A stretch of DNA of 64,000 nt. Origin: Pricia mediterranea. Lineage in GTDB: Bacteria; Bacteroidota; Bacteroidia; Flavobacteriales; Flavobacteriaceae. The position numbers were made by a program, and so were the translations under genes. Numbering within the stretch: position 1 is the first letter of the stretch; each line of letters starts with the position of its first letter. Of this stretch, positions 35,162-43,605 are shown one piece after another. The notes below the pieces were generated by a model, which saw only the letters and a program-made list of their open reading frames with translations, did not search any database and was not told the origin of the DNA. The stretch lies in the NCBI RefSeq assembly GCF_032248455.1, contig NZ_JAVTTP010000001.1:2478501-2542500 (forward strand). Reading direction: 5' to 3'.

Positions 35162-36217
35162 CTAAACGAGCTCTCTCAGGAATTTTATTGCTCTTTTTTC
35201 GGAATAATAACGATTCCTTGAATCGACGAATCCCACGTGACCGCCGAATTTTGGGGTTTCTAAATGAATCATTTTGTACTTTTCAGCTTCCTTGACCGGA
35301 TAGCATTCGGGGCCCAGAAACGAATCGTTCCCCGCATTGATAATCAGGGAGGGCACCCTTACTTTCGGTAAAAATTGACGGCAGCTGCATTGCTCGTAGT
35401 AGTCCAGTGCATTCTTAAATCCGTGTGCCGGAGCGGTATAAATTTCATCAAAATCTCTTAGGTTCTTTATGCTTTTGATGTCCTCCGCTGTAATTTTATC
35501 GGGGAAAAGGGGCAACTTTAGCAGCAGTTTGCCTACCAGATGGTTCCGAAACCGTAGAGCATAAGCAAAGTTTTTGGGCTTCAATAGTTCCTTTAAGGAG
35601 CTATGGAGGTTGCAGGGCGTCGATACGGCGATGACCGCCTTTATTCTTTTGGATATTTCTCGGTCCTCCCCAACGTACTTTAAGGCCATGTTCGCCCCTA
35701 AACTGATGCCTTTGATATAGATATCGCTATATTTTTTCTCGCTTAGGATATGTCGTACCACGGCATCCAAATCTTCGGTAGCCCCGGAATGGTACGAGCG
35801 GAACAACCGATTGGTCTCTCCGCTACAGCCCCTGAAGTTGACCGCGCAGACATCGATGCCCGCCTCGGTGAAGATCTTAGCGCTTCCGACAATATAGGGG
35901 CGTTGGGCATTCCCTTCCAACCCGTGAAGAAGAATGGCCACCATATGGGATGTTTTTCCTTGGGATGCCTCTTTCTCGGTTGCAATTCTACGGGACGGCA
36001 TTTCCTCGGATGGTATTTCTCCCGACCTCATTTCTCTTGATGCTGCGCGATCCGCAAAGCTCCAGTCCAAATCCAGAAAATCGCCGTCGGGCAGTTCGAG
36101 CCGTTCACGTTCTTGGTGGAGCCCGACTACCCTTCGGAAGAGCCCAGAGTAGATGGTAGATAGGTGCCCGCTTCTGCTCCAAAATGGGGGATTGTAGTCT
36201 GTTGGTAGTAACGGCAT
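35162..36217 (-). CDS. YheT-type alpha/beta hydrolase
   Basis: 351 aa. ILLHGLEGNAQRPYIVGSA is the oxyanion region, GISLGANMALKYVGE holds the nucleophile serine in GxSxG form, and the catalytic Asp (NAGNDSFLG) and His (GGHVGFVD) follow. FNFRGCSGE-type sequence (VNFRGCSGETN) is characteristic of the YheT/ABHD1-3 group. Between residues about 56 and 89 of this start there is an inserted charged stretch (SREMRSGEIPSEEMPSRR...) that looks like a small local repeat expansion. ATG 36217 is chosen; an upstream TTG adds six residues. Substrate unknown. Confidence 0.9.
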   Translation of the reverse strand: MPLLPTDYNPPFWSRSGHLSTIYSGLFRRVVGLHQERERLELPDGDFLDLDWSFADRAASREMRSGEIPSEEMPSRRIATEKEASQGKTSHMVAILLHGLEGNAQRPYIVGSAKIFTEAGIDVCAVNFRGCSGETNRLFRSYHSGATEDLDAVVRHILSEKKYSDIYIKGISLGANMALKYVGEDREISKRIKAVIAVSTPCNLHSSLKELLKPKNFAYALRFRNHLVGKLLLKLPLFPDKITAEDIKSIKNLRDFDEIYTAPAHGFKNALDYYEQCSCRQFLPKVRVPSLIINAGNDSFLGPECYPVKEAEKYKMIHLETPKFGGHVGFVDSRNRYYSEKRAIKFLRELV

Positions 36218-36285
36218 AAAAAGGGTGTTGAACAACGGTCAGGGAGGTTCGAATGTATGTTTTGGCTTATTTGAGGTTGAAGGTT

Positions 36286-36357
36286 TCAAGGTTCAGAGGG
36301 TGATAGTGATCGACCTTGAACCTTGAACAGCCGCAAAGCGACGATTAGACCTTGAAT
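36286..36357 (-). repeat. AACCTTGAAC repeat, 29-bp spacing (copy B) with inverted arm
   Basis: AACCTTGAAC at 36319-36328 and GACCTTGAAT at 36348-36357 are 29 bp apart, as in copy A at 11646-11684, with a similar core between them (CAGCCGCAAAGCGACGATTA-like). In addition TCAAGGTTCA (36286-36295) and TGAACCTTGA (36317-36326) form a 10-bp perfect inverted repeat. The right arm supplies the last codons of the nitronate monooxygenase gene. Confidence 0.7.
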
Positions 36358-37343
36358 TTTTCCAACAGCTTGGCCTGCTCTTCAATAGAGGTCTTAAACT
36401 CTGATTTTAAACGCTCGACCAGTTCCGCGACGGGTAGGGTATCGTCGATAAGCGCGGAACCCTGCCCGGCGGACCAAATGGTTTTCCAGGCCTTGGCCTC
36501 GGTGTCGAGCTCTTTTCCGAAATCGATTTTGGTGTCCTTTTTTAAATCTTCTGCCGTGATGCCGGCGGCCTGAAGGCTAGCTCCCAAAAAGTTGGCGTGT
36601 ACCCCGGAAATTGCTGCGGTATAGACCACATCGCCGGCTCCTGCATCTATGATCATTTTACGGTAGGCATCGGTAGCTTTGCTTTCCTCGGTATTGATAA
36701 AGCGGGTGCCGAGATAGGCGAGGTCCGCCCCCATTTGAAGGGCCGAGGCGATATCGCGACCGGTGGAAATGCATCCGGCAAGAATGATTGTCTTGTTAAA
36801 GAATCGCTTGATTTCGGCCACCAGAGTCATCGGGTTGGTGGTTCCCGCGTGACCGCCGGCTCCCGCTGCCACCAAGATCAATCCGTCCACCCCCGCTTCC
36901 TGGGCCTTTTCCGCATGGCGTTTTTTAATGATGTCATGAAATACGAGTCCCCCGTAACTATGTATCGCATCCACCACCTCGCTGACCGCGCCCAATGACG
37001 TGATAATCAGAGGTACCTGATGCTTTACGCAAAGTTTAAGGTCGGCCTCGACCCTAGGGTTGGTGTTGTGCACGATCAGGTTGACTCCGAAAGGGGCGGG
37101 CTTTCGGCCGGTTTCCTTTTCGAATTTTTGAAGTTCGGACTTGATTTCGACCAACCACGCCTCGAAACCTTCGCTGGTACGCTGGTTCAGGGCTGGAAAA
37201 GTGCCTACTATGCCCGCCTTACAGCATTCGACGACCAATTTCGGACAGGAAATCAAGAACATGGGGGCGGCAATGGCGGGAAGTGAAAGATCTTTAATAA
37301 AAGATGGGCTTGCTACTGATTTAACGGACGGCTTCGAAGACAT
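36345..37343 (-). CDS. Nitronate monooxygenase / 2-nitropropane dioxygenase family protein
   Basis: 332-aa FMN-dependent TIM-barrel enzyme. LPAIAAPMFLISCPKLV is the N-terminal FMN-binding start, and VAAGAGGHAG with the following His is the usual active-site region. LAGCISTGRDIASALQMGADLAYLGTRF is the C-terminal phosphate-binding block. Family members oxidise nitronates such as propionate-3-nitronate, but many are of unknown specificity. Its final codons (FKV and stop) are built from the AACCTTGAAC-type repeat, indicating that the repeat inserted or evolved at the gene end. Confidence 0.9.
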   Translation of the reverse strand: MSSKPSVKSVASPSFIKDLSLPAIAAPMFLISCPKLVVECCKAGIVGTFPALNQRTSEGFEAWLVEIKSELQKFEKETGRKPAPFGVNLIVHNTNPRVEADLKLCVKHQVPLIITSLGAVSEVVDAIHSYGGLVFHDIIKKRHAEKAQEAGVDGLILVAAGAGGHAGTTNPMTLVAEIKRFFNKTIILAGCISTGRDIASALQMGADLAYLGTRFINTEESKATDAYRKMIIDAGAGDVVYTAAISGVHANFLGASLQAAGITAEDLKKDTKIDFGKELDTEAKAWKTIWSAGQGSALIDDTLPVAELVERLKSEFKTSIEEQAKLLEKFKV

Positions 37344-37881
37344 GGAATCTGATTTTAAGATATCCTACAAATATAAATGTAAAACACGGGGCGACCAATT
37401 TCTTGGATGGGCGGGAAGTTCAGCTTGGGAAGGTCCGATACCGTATTTTCGATTTGCCCGAATCTTGCTGGGAGGAAGAGCGACTTCCCAAAGGAAAAAA
37501 TGCTTGTACCGAAGAACACCCAATCGATCAACTTGAGTTAAGAATGTCCCGTCGATTACTTCGACTGCACTCAGTACAGGTTGGCAGTCGAGACGTTTCG
37601 GTTTGACCTTTCGACTATACCTCGGCTGCGCTCGGTAGAACCGCCCAAGGCAGCAAAATGCTCTTTCGGTTTCTAAGCGGACAAGCATTAAAAAAAATCG
37701 CACTTAGATGGATTCATTGCAAGCCTTTGTCGTTGAGCTACACTCAGATGCAGACTATCTGCAATGAAAAATTTCTTCTTCTTCCGGGACCTAAAAGCCT
37801 AACGGTCTTTTATCTTTGTCGAATATTTGTTGGAAGAAAAATGTAAACTTCTGCTGAACACCATTAAAATTCTGATTATCC
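37344..37881. other. Intergenic region with scattered repeat motifs
   Basis: 538 bp between a minus-strand and a plus-strand gene. Related motifs CTTCGACTGCACTCAGTA (37559-37576) and CTCGGCTGCGCTCGGTAGAA (37621-37640) share CTGCrCTCrGTA, and TCGTTGAGCTACACTCAGAT near 37732 is a looser relative. These resemble short dispersed repeats often seen in flavobacterial intergenic DNA. A plus-strand frame at 37403-37606 starting with TTG reads RYRIFDLPESCWEEERLPK and looks partly protein-like, but runs through the repeats and is not accepted as a gene. Confidence 0.5.
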
Positions 37882-38367
37882 ATGTTTCTAAAAGAATTCG
37901 AAATCCGTTGGAGCGACCTCGACGCCAATCGCCACATGGCGAATTCGGCCTATATGAATTTCATGAGCCATACCCGTATGGCTTTTTTGTTCGAATTGGG
38001 CTTTGACCAGAAAACCTTGGCAGAAAACCAGCTCGGTCCGGTAGCGTTCCACGAGTTAATTTATTATTTTAAGGAAGCATTTCCGGGAAAACCTATCAAG
38101 GTTTCCTTGGAGATTAAAGGGATGAGCGAGGACGCCAAGTTCTTCGAGTTCCGTCATAACTTCTACAACCACAAGGGAGAGAACTTTGCCCGCTGCGAGA
38201 TGATGGGCGCCTGGATCGATCTTAGGACTCGTAAGCTCACCGGACTGACCAATGAATTTTTGAAAGCTTTCAGCAGTGCGAAAAAAGCTGGGGATTTTAA
38301 GGCGCTTACCAAAGAAGACACGCGGAGGTTTGCCGAAGTGCCCAAGGACTTAGGTGACGTTCATTAG
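37882..38367 (+). CDS. Acyl-CoA thioesterase of the hot-dog fold
   Basis: 161 aa. The N-terminal RWSDLDANRHMANSAYMNFM carries the catalytic Asp and the conserved N/D-x-H-xx-N of the 4-hydroxybenzoyl-CoA thioesterase/YbgC group. The later strands (IKVSLEIKGM, FFEFRHNFYN, ARCEMMGAWIDLRTRKL) fit a single hot-dog domain. It hydrolyses acyl-CoA thioesters in the cytoplasm; chain preference is unknown. The gene stands alone. Start ATG 37882. Confidence 0.88.
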   Translation: MFLKEFEIRWSDLDANRHMANSAYMNFMSHTRMAFLFELGFDQKTLAENQLGPVAFHELIYYFKEAFPGKPIKVSLEIKGMSEDAKFFEFRHNFYNHKGENFARCEMMGAWIDLRTRKLTGLTNEFLKAFSSAKKAGDFKALTKEDTRRFAEVPKDLGDVH

Positions 38368-38462
38368 ATTATATCTGGAAATTTAGAACCCAGGGCCGGT
38401 CCATTCTTGCTTCATTGTTCCGCGCTGGCGAATACTTCGTCAGGTCGACAACCATGATGCGC

Positions 38463-38816
38463 TTAGTCCTGTAGGGCTTCCCGGGCCCAAGCGGCGGTTT
38501 TTTTGCTATTTCCGATAAAAATTTGGTCATTGACAATGATAACCGGCCGTTTCAGAAAAGTATAGTGTTTCAAGATCAGGTTTTTGTAATCGGTCTCGGA
38601 AAGCTCTTTCTCGTGCAATCCTTTTTCGCGGTATAGGCGGGCCCGTCTACTGAAAAGGGCCTCATAACTTCCTGCAAGACCCTTCATTTCATTGAGTTGC
38701 GACTCGGTAATGTTTTTTGTTTTAATGTCCTGTAATTTCAGGTCGTTCACAGGTTGCAGTTCTTTAAGGATACGTTGGCAGGTGTTGCAGGTGCCGAGGT
38801 GGTAGATTTTTTTCAT
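38463..38816 (-). CDS. ArsC/Spx-family protein
   Basis: 117 aa with a thioredoxin-like fold. The N-terminal CNTCQR has Cys10 and Cys13 in a CxxC arrangement, closer to Spx-like relatives than to plasmid ArsC. FLKRPVIIVNDQIFIG is the cis-proline loop region. It is commonly annotated as arsenate reductase, but no arsenic-resistance genes are nearby and activity cannot be assumed. Start ATG 38816. Confidence 0.85.
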   Translation of the reverse strand: MKKIYHLGTCNTCQRILKELQPVNDLKLQDIKTKNITESQLNEMKGLAGSYEALFSRRARLYREKGLHEKELSETDYKNLILKHYTFLKRPVIIVNDQIFIGNSKKTAAWAREALQD

Positions 38817-38928
38817 GGATGTGGATGTTTTTTCTGTTTCTTTGGCGGGATTTCGCTGGAGGGGGAAACTGGATAATTGCTGGATACAGCTTATTTTACA
38901 AAGAAAGCCATTTTTAAACCGATTGTAC

Positions 38929-38936
38929 TATTTTTG
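38929..38936 (+). promoter_or_regulatory. Putative -7 box for the DinB gene
   Basis: TATTTTTG, 33 bp before the ATG at 38970. No TTG was found at the expected distance, so this rests on the -7 match alone. Confidence 0.4.
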
Positions 38937-38969
38937 AAACTTGAGAATCCGAAATAAAATTAGGCACAT

Positions 38970-39431
38970 ATGGATAAAGTATTCGACACTACCTTACAGC
39001 ACCGTAAACTCCTTCATAAAATATTGGACAACACGCCCAGGGAACAACTGTTGGAGATCCCTTCCGGGTTTCGCAATAACATTTGGTGGAACATCGCCCA
39101 TGTGGTGGCAACCCAACAATTGCTGGTCTATAAATTCAGTAATCTGCAAATGCGGGTGCCGGATGGGCTCGTGGAAAAGTTCAAAAAAGGAACCGTACCC
39201 GACGGCACCGCCACCGACGAGGAAATCAAGGTTGTCGGCGATTTTCTGATCTCTACCGCGGATTGGGCAAAAGAGGATTATGAAAAGCGTCTGTTCGAGG
39301 ACTACAACGAATATACCGCCAGTGTGAACGTCACCTTGAAAAATGTAGAGGATGCCATGACCTTCAATATCTTTCACGAGGGAATACACTTGGGTACGAT
39401 ACTCGGACTGCAAAAAGTGGTCAAAAAGTAG
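38970..39431 (+). CDS. DinB-like four-helix metal-binding protein
   Basis: 153 aa. The three-histidine DinB metal site is visible as His44 (NNIWWNIAHVVATQ) and His136/His140 (NIFHEGIHLGTILGL). The all-helical sequence and length fit the DinB/YfiT family. In some members this scaffold is a thiol transferase, but the reaction here is not known. It overlaps no neighbour; a minus-strand lipoprotein gene ends 10 bp after its stop. Confidence 0.88.
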   Translation: MDKVFDTTLQHRKLLHKILDNTPREQLLEIPSGFRNNIWWNIAHVVATQQLLVYKFSNLQMRVPDGLVEKFKKGTVPDGTATDEEIKVVGDFLISTADWAKEDYEKRLFEDYNEYTASVNVTLKNVEDAMTFNIFHEGIHLGTILGLQKVVKK

Positions 39432-39441
39432 AAAAAGACCG

Positions 39442-40188
39442 TTACGATTTTGTGTTGGATGTCAAATAAGGTTTGACTTCCTTAAACGGAAGGGTCAGAA
39501 CAATCGGTCCGTCGGCATATGAAGCGACTTCGTAGGGGTTGTACAGCAGCTTCACACCTTCTTCGCTAAAACCGATGTTTTCAGGCAGGTAAAACCTATT
39601 TTGTTCGAACATTAGCCCAGTCTGGTTTATAGGGGCTTCGGAGGAAATACCCTCCTGTTCGCGAAATTTGGTCTCTGCGTATTTCTGGAAATCCTTTCGG
39701 TTTTGAAAGAGCTGCCAATTTTCGAGTTCAACGCCTCTTTGTTTGTCGAAGTTCAAAAAGCGTTTGGCACTATAGCCGTGGGCGCCCCCGGTAAAAACAT
39801 ACGAATCGAGCTGTACGGTCAGTATTTTAGGGTCTTCATAAACGATTTCCCCATCGATTTTAGCTTCCCACGGGGTGGTCTCGTCCGCGTACCTTTTTTG
39901 TAATTCCGCATATCCATTGGAAAAAGAAATCAGGGCGTCGTCAAGGTCCGATACTTCCACCTCATCGTCGAATAGCAGCATGGCAATAATCTCTTCCCGT
40001 AAGGCCGTGTTGATGGCCGCCGCTGTCTTGGTACGTTCAATGGCCCGGGGTATCTCGATCGAGATTTCGGGGCAATCCGTACACGGGTTTTCATCCAAAC
40101 GCAGCCGCTCAAAAGTCAGTTTATCCTCTTCTTCCTGACAGCTGATAAGGGTTAAAAGAATCAGAAAACAGGGGAGTAAGGCCTTCAT
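39442..40188 (-). CDS. DUF3298/DUF4163 lipoprotein
   Basis: 248 aa. The signal peptide ends in a lipobox (LTLISC, Cys17). The mature part contains ISIEIPRAI and RTKTAAAINTALREEI (DUF4163-like) and SYVFTGGAHGYSAKRFLNFD with PYEVASYADGPIVLTLPF (DUF3298). This pair of domains is found in RsiV-type anti-sigma regulators and lysozyme-binding proteins as well as in unassigned lipoproteins. There is no membrane-spanning or sigma-binding part here, so only an envelope role can be suggested. Confidence 0.88.
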   Translation of the reverse strand: MKALLPCFLILLTLISCQEEEDKLTFERLRLDENPCTDCPEISIEIPRAIERTKTAAAINTALREEIIAMLLFDDEVEVSDLDDALISFSNGYAELQKRYADETTPWEAKIDGEIVYEDPKILTVQLDSYVFTGGAHGYSAKRFLNFDKQRGVELENWQLFQNRKDFQKYAETKFREQEGISSEAPINQTGLMFEQNRFYLPENIGFSEEGVKLLYNPYEVASYADGPIVLTLPFKEVKPYLTSNTKS

Positions 40189-40237
40189 AAATTGGGGTTG
40201 TCGGGTCGGTTTATGGCAGAAACAAGCGTTCCATGCC

Positions 40238-40269
40238 TTTGTATGCTACCAAAGATAACGATACATTTG
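40238..40269 (+). promoter_or_regulatory. Promoter of the cystathionine gamma-synthase gene
   Basis: TTTG at 40238-40241, 20 bp, TACATTTG at 40262-40269: a full match to the Bacteroidetes consensus, ending 18 bp before the ATG at 40288. No SAM riboswitch-like structure fits in the short leader. Confidence 0.75.
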
Positions 40270-40287
40270 CAGGAATAATTGTAGCAC

Positions 40288-41445
40288 ATGGACGAAAAAA
40301 AGTTAAAATTCAATACCAAGACGATTCACGGCGGACAGCATCCCGATAAGGCGTATGGGGCCGTGATGCCGCCCATCTATCAAACCTCGACCTATGCCCA
40401 GACCACGCCGGGCGGCCATCAGGGTTATGAATATTCCCGAAGTGCCAATCCGACGCGTACCGCATTGGAAAACGCCTTGGCCAGCATAGAAAACGGCAAG
40501 TTCGGCCTGGCTTTTGCCAGTGGTTTGGCAGCAATGGACGCTGTTATCAAGTTGTTGAATCCCGGCGACGAGGTAGTATCGACCAACGATCTATACGGCG
40601 GCAGCTACCGGCTTTTTAAACAGGTCTTCGAAAAATACGGTATCAAGTTCCATTTTGTTGGCATGCAAGACGCCGATACCATAGCAACGTATATCAACGA
40701 AAACACCAAGCTCATCTGGGTCGAGACGCCCACCAACCCGATGATGAACGTGATCGACATCGAAGGGGTTTCGCAAATCGCGAAAAAACACGATGTTTTG
40801 TTGGCGGTAGACAATACCTTCGCGACCCCGTACCTGCAGACACCACTGGATATGGGCGCCGACCTGGTCATGCATTCGGCCACGAAATACCTTGGCGGGC
40901 ATAGCGATGTGGTCTTGGGGGCGTTGGTGGTCAATGAAAAGGAGTTGGCCGACAAACTCTATTTTATACAGAACGCCAGTGGTGCCGTTTGCGGGCCGAT
41001 GGACAGCTTTTTGGCCTTGCGTGGCATTAAGACCCTGCACGTTCGCATGCAGCGGCACTGCGAGAACGGTCGGGCGGTCGCCGAATATTTGAATGGCCAT
41101 TCCGAGATAGACAAGGTCTTCTGGCCGGGTTTTGAAACCCATCCTAATCATGGGATAGCCAAACGACAGATGAACGATTATGGTGGTATGGTCTCCTTTA
41201 TTCCAAAAAGCGGGAACAAAAAGGATGCGATCAACATCGTCGAAAAATTGAAGGTGTTCACGTTGGCCGAATCATTGGGCGGGGTAGAGAGTTTGGCGGG
41301 CCATCCGGCAAGTATGACCCACGCCAGCATTCCGAAAGAAGAGCGTGAGAAAAGTGGCGTTGTCGATGGCCTGATTCGATTAAGCGTTGGCATCGAGGAT
41401 GCTGGAGACCTGATCGCAGATTTGGAGCAAGCCCTAAAAGCTTGA
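40288..41445 (+). CDS. metB: Cystathionine gamma-synthase-type PLP enzyme
   Basis: 385 aa. The pyridoxal phosphate lysine is Lys200 in [33 protein letters not shown] and [11 protein letters not shown] are standard Cys/Met-metabolism enzyme blocks, and [21 protein letters not shown] lies near the C-terminus. Close relatives act as cystathionine gamma-synthase, gamma-lyase or both, and sequence alone does not separate them cleanly. It is cytoplasmic and part of methionine/cysteine transsulfuration. It has its own promoter; gdhA follows with another. Confidence 0.88.
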   Translation: MDEKKLKFNTKTIHGGQHPDKAYGAVMPPIYQTSTYAQTTPGGHQGYEYSRSANPTRTALENALASIENGKFGLAFASGLAAMDAVIKLLNPGDEVVSTNDLYGGSYRLFKQVFEKYGIKFHFVGMQDADTIATYINENTKLIWVETPTNPMMNVIDIEGVSQIAKKHDVLLAVDNTFATPYLQTPLDMGADLVMHSATKYLGGHSDVVLGALVVNEKELADKLYFIQNASGAVCGPMDSFLALRGIKTLHVRMQRHCENGRAVAEYLNGHSEIDKVFWPGFETHPNHGIAKRQMNDYGGMVSFIPKSGNKKDAINIVEKLKVFTLAESLGGVESLAGHPASMTHASIPKEEREKSGVVDGLIRLSVGIEDAGDLIADLEQALKA

Positions 41446-41452
41446 TTTTTTC

Positions 41453-41483
41453 TTGTCAGGTTGCTCCAAGTTCAATATATTTC
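41453..41483 (+). promoter_or_regulatory. Putative promoter of gdhA
   Basis: TTG at 41453-41455, 20 bp, TATATTTC at 41476-41483, one base off consensus, 38 bp before the ATG at 41522. Confidence 0.55.
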
Positions 41484-41521
41484 GCGGCGTCAAAAATAAT
41501 AAACTAAACCAAAACAACCCT

Positions 41522-42865
41522 ATGAAAGCAAATGTTCAGGAATTCATGGCCAACCTCGAGAAGCGAAACAGCCATGAACCCGAATTCATGCAAGCGGTGC
41601 AAGATGTAGCAGAATCGGTGATTCCTTACATTGCACAACATAAGATCTATAATGATAAACGGATTTTAGAGCGGATGGTAGAGCCGGAACGCCTTATATC
41701 CTTTCGTGTGGTCTGGTACGACGACAATAACCAGATTCATGTGAACCGTGGATATCGCGTACAGATGAATTCCGCTATCGGACCGTACAAGGGTGGGTTG
41801 CGGTTTCACCCCAGCGTGAATGCGAGTATTCTAAAATTTTTGGCATTCGAGCAAGTCTTCAAAAATAGTCTGACCACCTTGCCCATGGGCGGGGGCAAGG
41901 GAGGGTCCGATTTCGATCCAAAGGGGAAGTCGAATGGCGAAATCATGAGGTTCTGTCAATCATTTATGACCGAGCTTTGCCGCCATATTGGTCCGTTTAC
42001 CGACATTCCTGCCGGGGACATTGGGGTCGGTGCCCGGGAGGTAGGTTTTATGTTCGGCACCTACAAAAAGATTAAGAACGAGTTTACCGGGGTACTTACC
42101 GGGAAGGGACTTTCGTGGGGCGGATCGAAAATACGGCCTGAATCGACGGGATACGGAACGGTTTATTTCGCGCAGAGCATGCTTCAGACCAAAAATGACG
42201 ATATTGAGGGTAAAACTGTGGTAATTTCAGGATCGGGGAACGTGGCACAATACGCCGCGGAAAAGATTATCGATTTGGGCGGTAAGGTCGTAGCCCTTTC
42301 CGATTCGGGGGGGTATATCTATGATTCGGAAGGCATCGATACGGAAAAACTAAGCTTTGTGATGGACCTTAAAAACGAAAGTTACGGACGAATTTCGGAA
42401 TATGCCGTAGAATATCCGTCCGCAGAATATCACGAAGGGCAAAGACCTTGGGCGATACCCTGTGATATAGCATTACCCTGTGCCACGGAGAATGAACTCA
42501 ATGAGGATGATGCCAAGACTCTATTGAAGAACGGTTGTACCTGTGTTTCGGAAGGTGCCAATATGCCTTCCACCCCAGGGGCTATGCGCGCTTTTCGGGA
42601 AGCCAAAATCCTATACGCCCCCGGGAAGGCCTCGAATGCCGGTGGCGTCTCTACCTCGGGCCTCGAAATGACCCAAAATTCATTGCGTTACAGTTGGGTT
42701 CGGGAAAAAGTAGACGATCGACTCCGTGGAATCATGGAAAATATCCACGCATCCTGCGTGGAATATGGGATGGAGGAAGATGGCCATTGCAACTACGTAA
42801 AGGGAGCCAACATCGCCGGATTTGTAAAAGTCGCGGAAGCTATGCTAGCCCAAGGGGTAATATAG
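41522..42865 (+). CDS. gdhA: Glutamate dehydrogenase (NADP-type)
   Basis: 447-aa hexameric-type enzyme interconverting 2-oxoglutarate plus ammonia and glutamate. PYKGGLRFHPSVN and the catalytic lysine 126 in LPMGGGKGGSDFDPKGKS are present. PAGDIGVGAREVGFMFG follows, and the Rossmann motif VVISGSGNVAQYAAEKI lies in the second half. Length and motifs fit the NADP-specific assimilatory group; cofactor choice is inferred. ATG 41522 gives MKANVQEFMANLEKRN; the upstream frame overlaps the promoter. Confidence 0.95.
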   Translation: MKANVQEFMANLEKRNSHEPEFMQAVQDVAESVIPYIAQHKIYNDKRILERMVEPERLISFRVVWYDDNNQIHVNRGYRVQMNSAIGPYKGGLRFHPSVNASILKFLAFEQVFKNSLTTLPMGGGKGGSDFDPKGKSNGEIMRFCQSFMTELCRHIGPFTDIPAGDIGVGAREVGFMFGTYKKIKNEFTGVLTGKGLSWGGSKIRPESTGYGTVYFAQSMLQTKNDDIEGKTVVISGSGNVAQYAAEKIIDLGGKVVALSDSGGYIYDSEGIDTEKLSFVMDLKNESYGRISEYAVEYPSAEYHEGQRPWAIPCDIALPCATENELNEDDAKTLLKNGCTCVSEGANMPSTPGAMRAFREAKILYAPGKASNAGGVSTSGLEMTQNSLRYSWVREKVDDRLRGIMENIHASCVEYGMEEDGHCNYVKGANIAGFVKVAEAMLAQGVI

Positions 42866-42884
42866 GAAGCGATAGTGGGAAAAT

Positions 42885-43604
42885 ATGCCAATAACTACGA
42901 AGGCCATAGTGCTGACCTCCTTGAAATATGGCGACACAAGCCTTATTGTAAGGGCGTTCACGGCATCCGATGGCATGAAAAGTTACTTGCTGAAAGGAGT
43001 GATGTCCTCAAAAAAGAGGAAATTAAAATCCGCTTATTTCCAACCCCTTGCACAGTTGGAAATTGTCGCAGACCATAAGAATAAAGGCACTCTAGAGCGT
43101 ATTCGGGAAGCCCGGATCCATTACGCATACCAAACGGTACATAGCGATATGGCCAAAAATGCCACGACACTTTTTTTGGCCGAGACGCTAGGGTATTGTA
43201 TTCGTGAGGAAGAACGGAACCAGGGGCTCTTCGAGTTTTTGGAGGCTTCTTTGCAATGGCTGGACACCCATAGCCAAACTGCCAATTTTCACTGTCATTT
43301 CTTGATTCAACTTACCAAATACCTGGGATTCTACCCCGACACCTCCGATATGCATGCCTCGTGCTTTGATTTGATGGAGGGCGAGTTTACTGACACCCCA
43401 TCACTGCATCCGGTACTGACGGGGGAAAATCTTGGGAACTTCAAATCGTTCATGGGCATGCATTTTGATGCGATACATACTATCAAAATGAACAAAACCG
43501 GCCGGCGGGAGCTTTTGCAGTCCTTAGTCCTGTATTTTGAACTACATTTACAGGGCTTTCGAAAACCGAAGTCCCTTGCCGTCTTAAACGAAGTCTTCGG
43601 GTAA
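42885..43604 (+). CDS. recO: DNA repair protein RecO
   Basis: 239 aa. The N-terminal OB fold begins TTKAIVLTSLKYGDTSLIVRAFTASDG, the usual RecO start, followed by LKGVMSSKKRK. The helical part contains LAETLGYCIREEERNQGLFEFL. RecO helps load RecA on SSB-coated DNA with RecF/RecR. It lies 19 bp after gdhA and its stop is 1 bp before the TonB receptor start, so the three may be cotranscribed. Such close linkage looks positional rather than functional. Confidence 0.92.
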   Translation: MPITTKAIVLTSLKYGDTSLIVRAFTASDGMKSYLLKGVMSSKKRKLKSAYFQPLAQLEIVADHKNKGTLERIREARIHYAYQTVHSDMAKNATTLFLAETLGYCIREEERNQGLFEFLEASLQWLDTHSQTANFHCHFLIQLTKYLGFYPDTSDMHASCFDLMEGEFTDTPSLHPVLTGENLGNFKSFMGMHFDAIHTIKMNKTGRRELLQSLVLYFELHLQGFRKPKSLAVLNEVFG

Positions 43605-43605
43605 T

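Noticed and set aside
37403-37606. 67-codon plus-strand frame in the gap before the thioesterase gene
   Set aside because: Starts with TTG, runs through dispersed repeats and matches no family known to me; kept only as part of the intergenic description.
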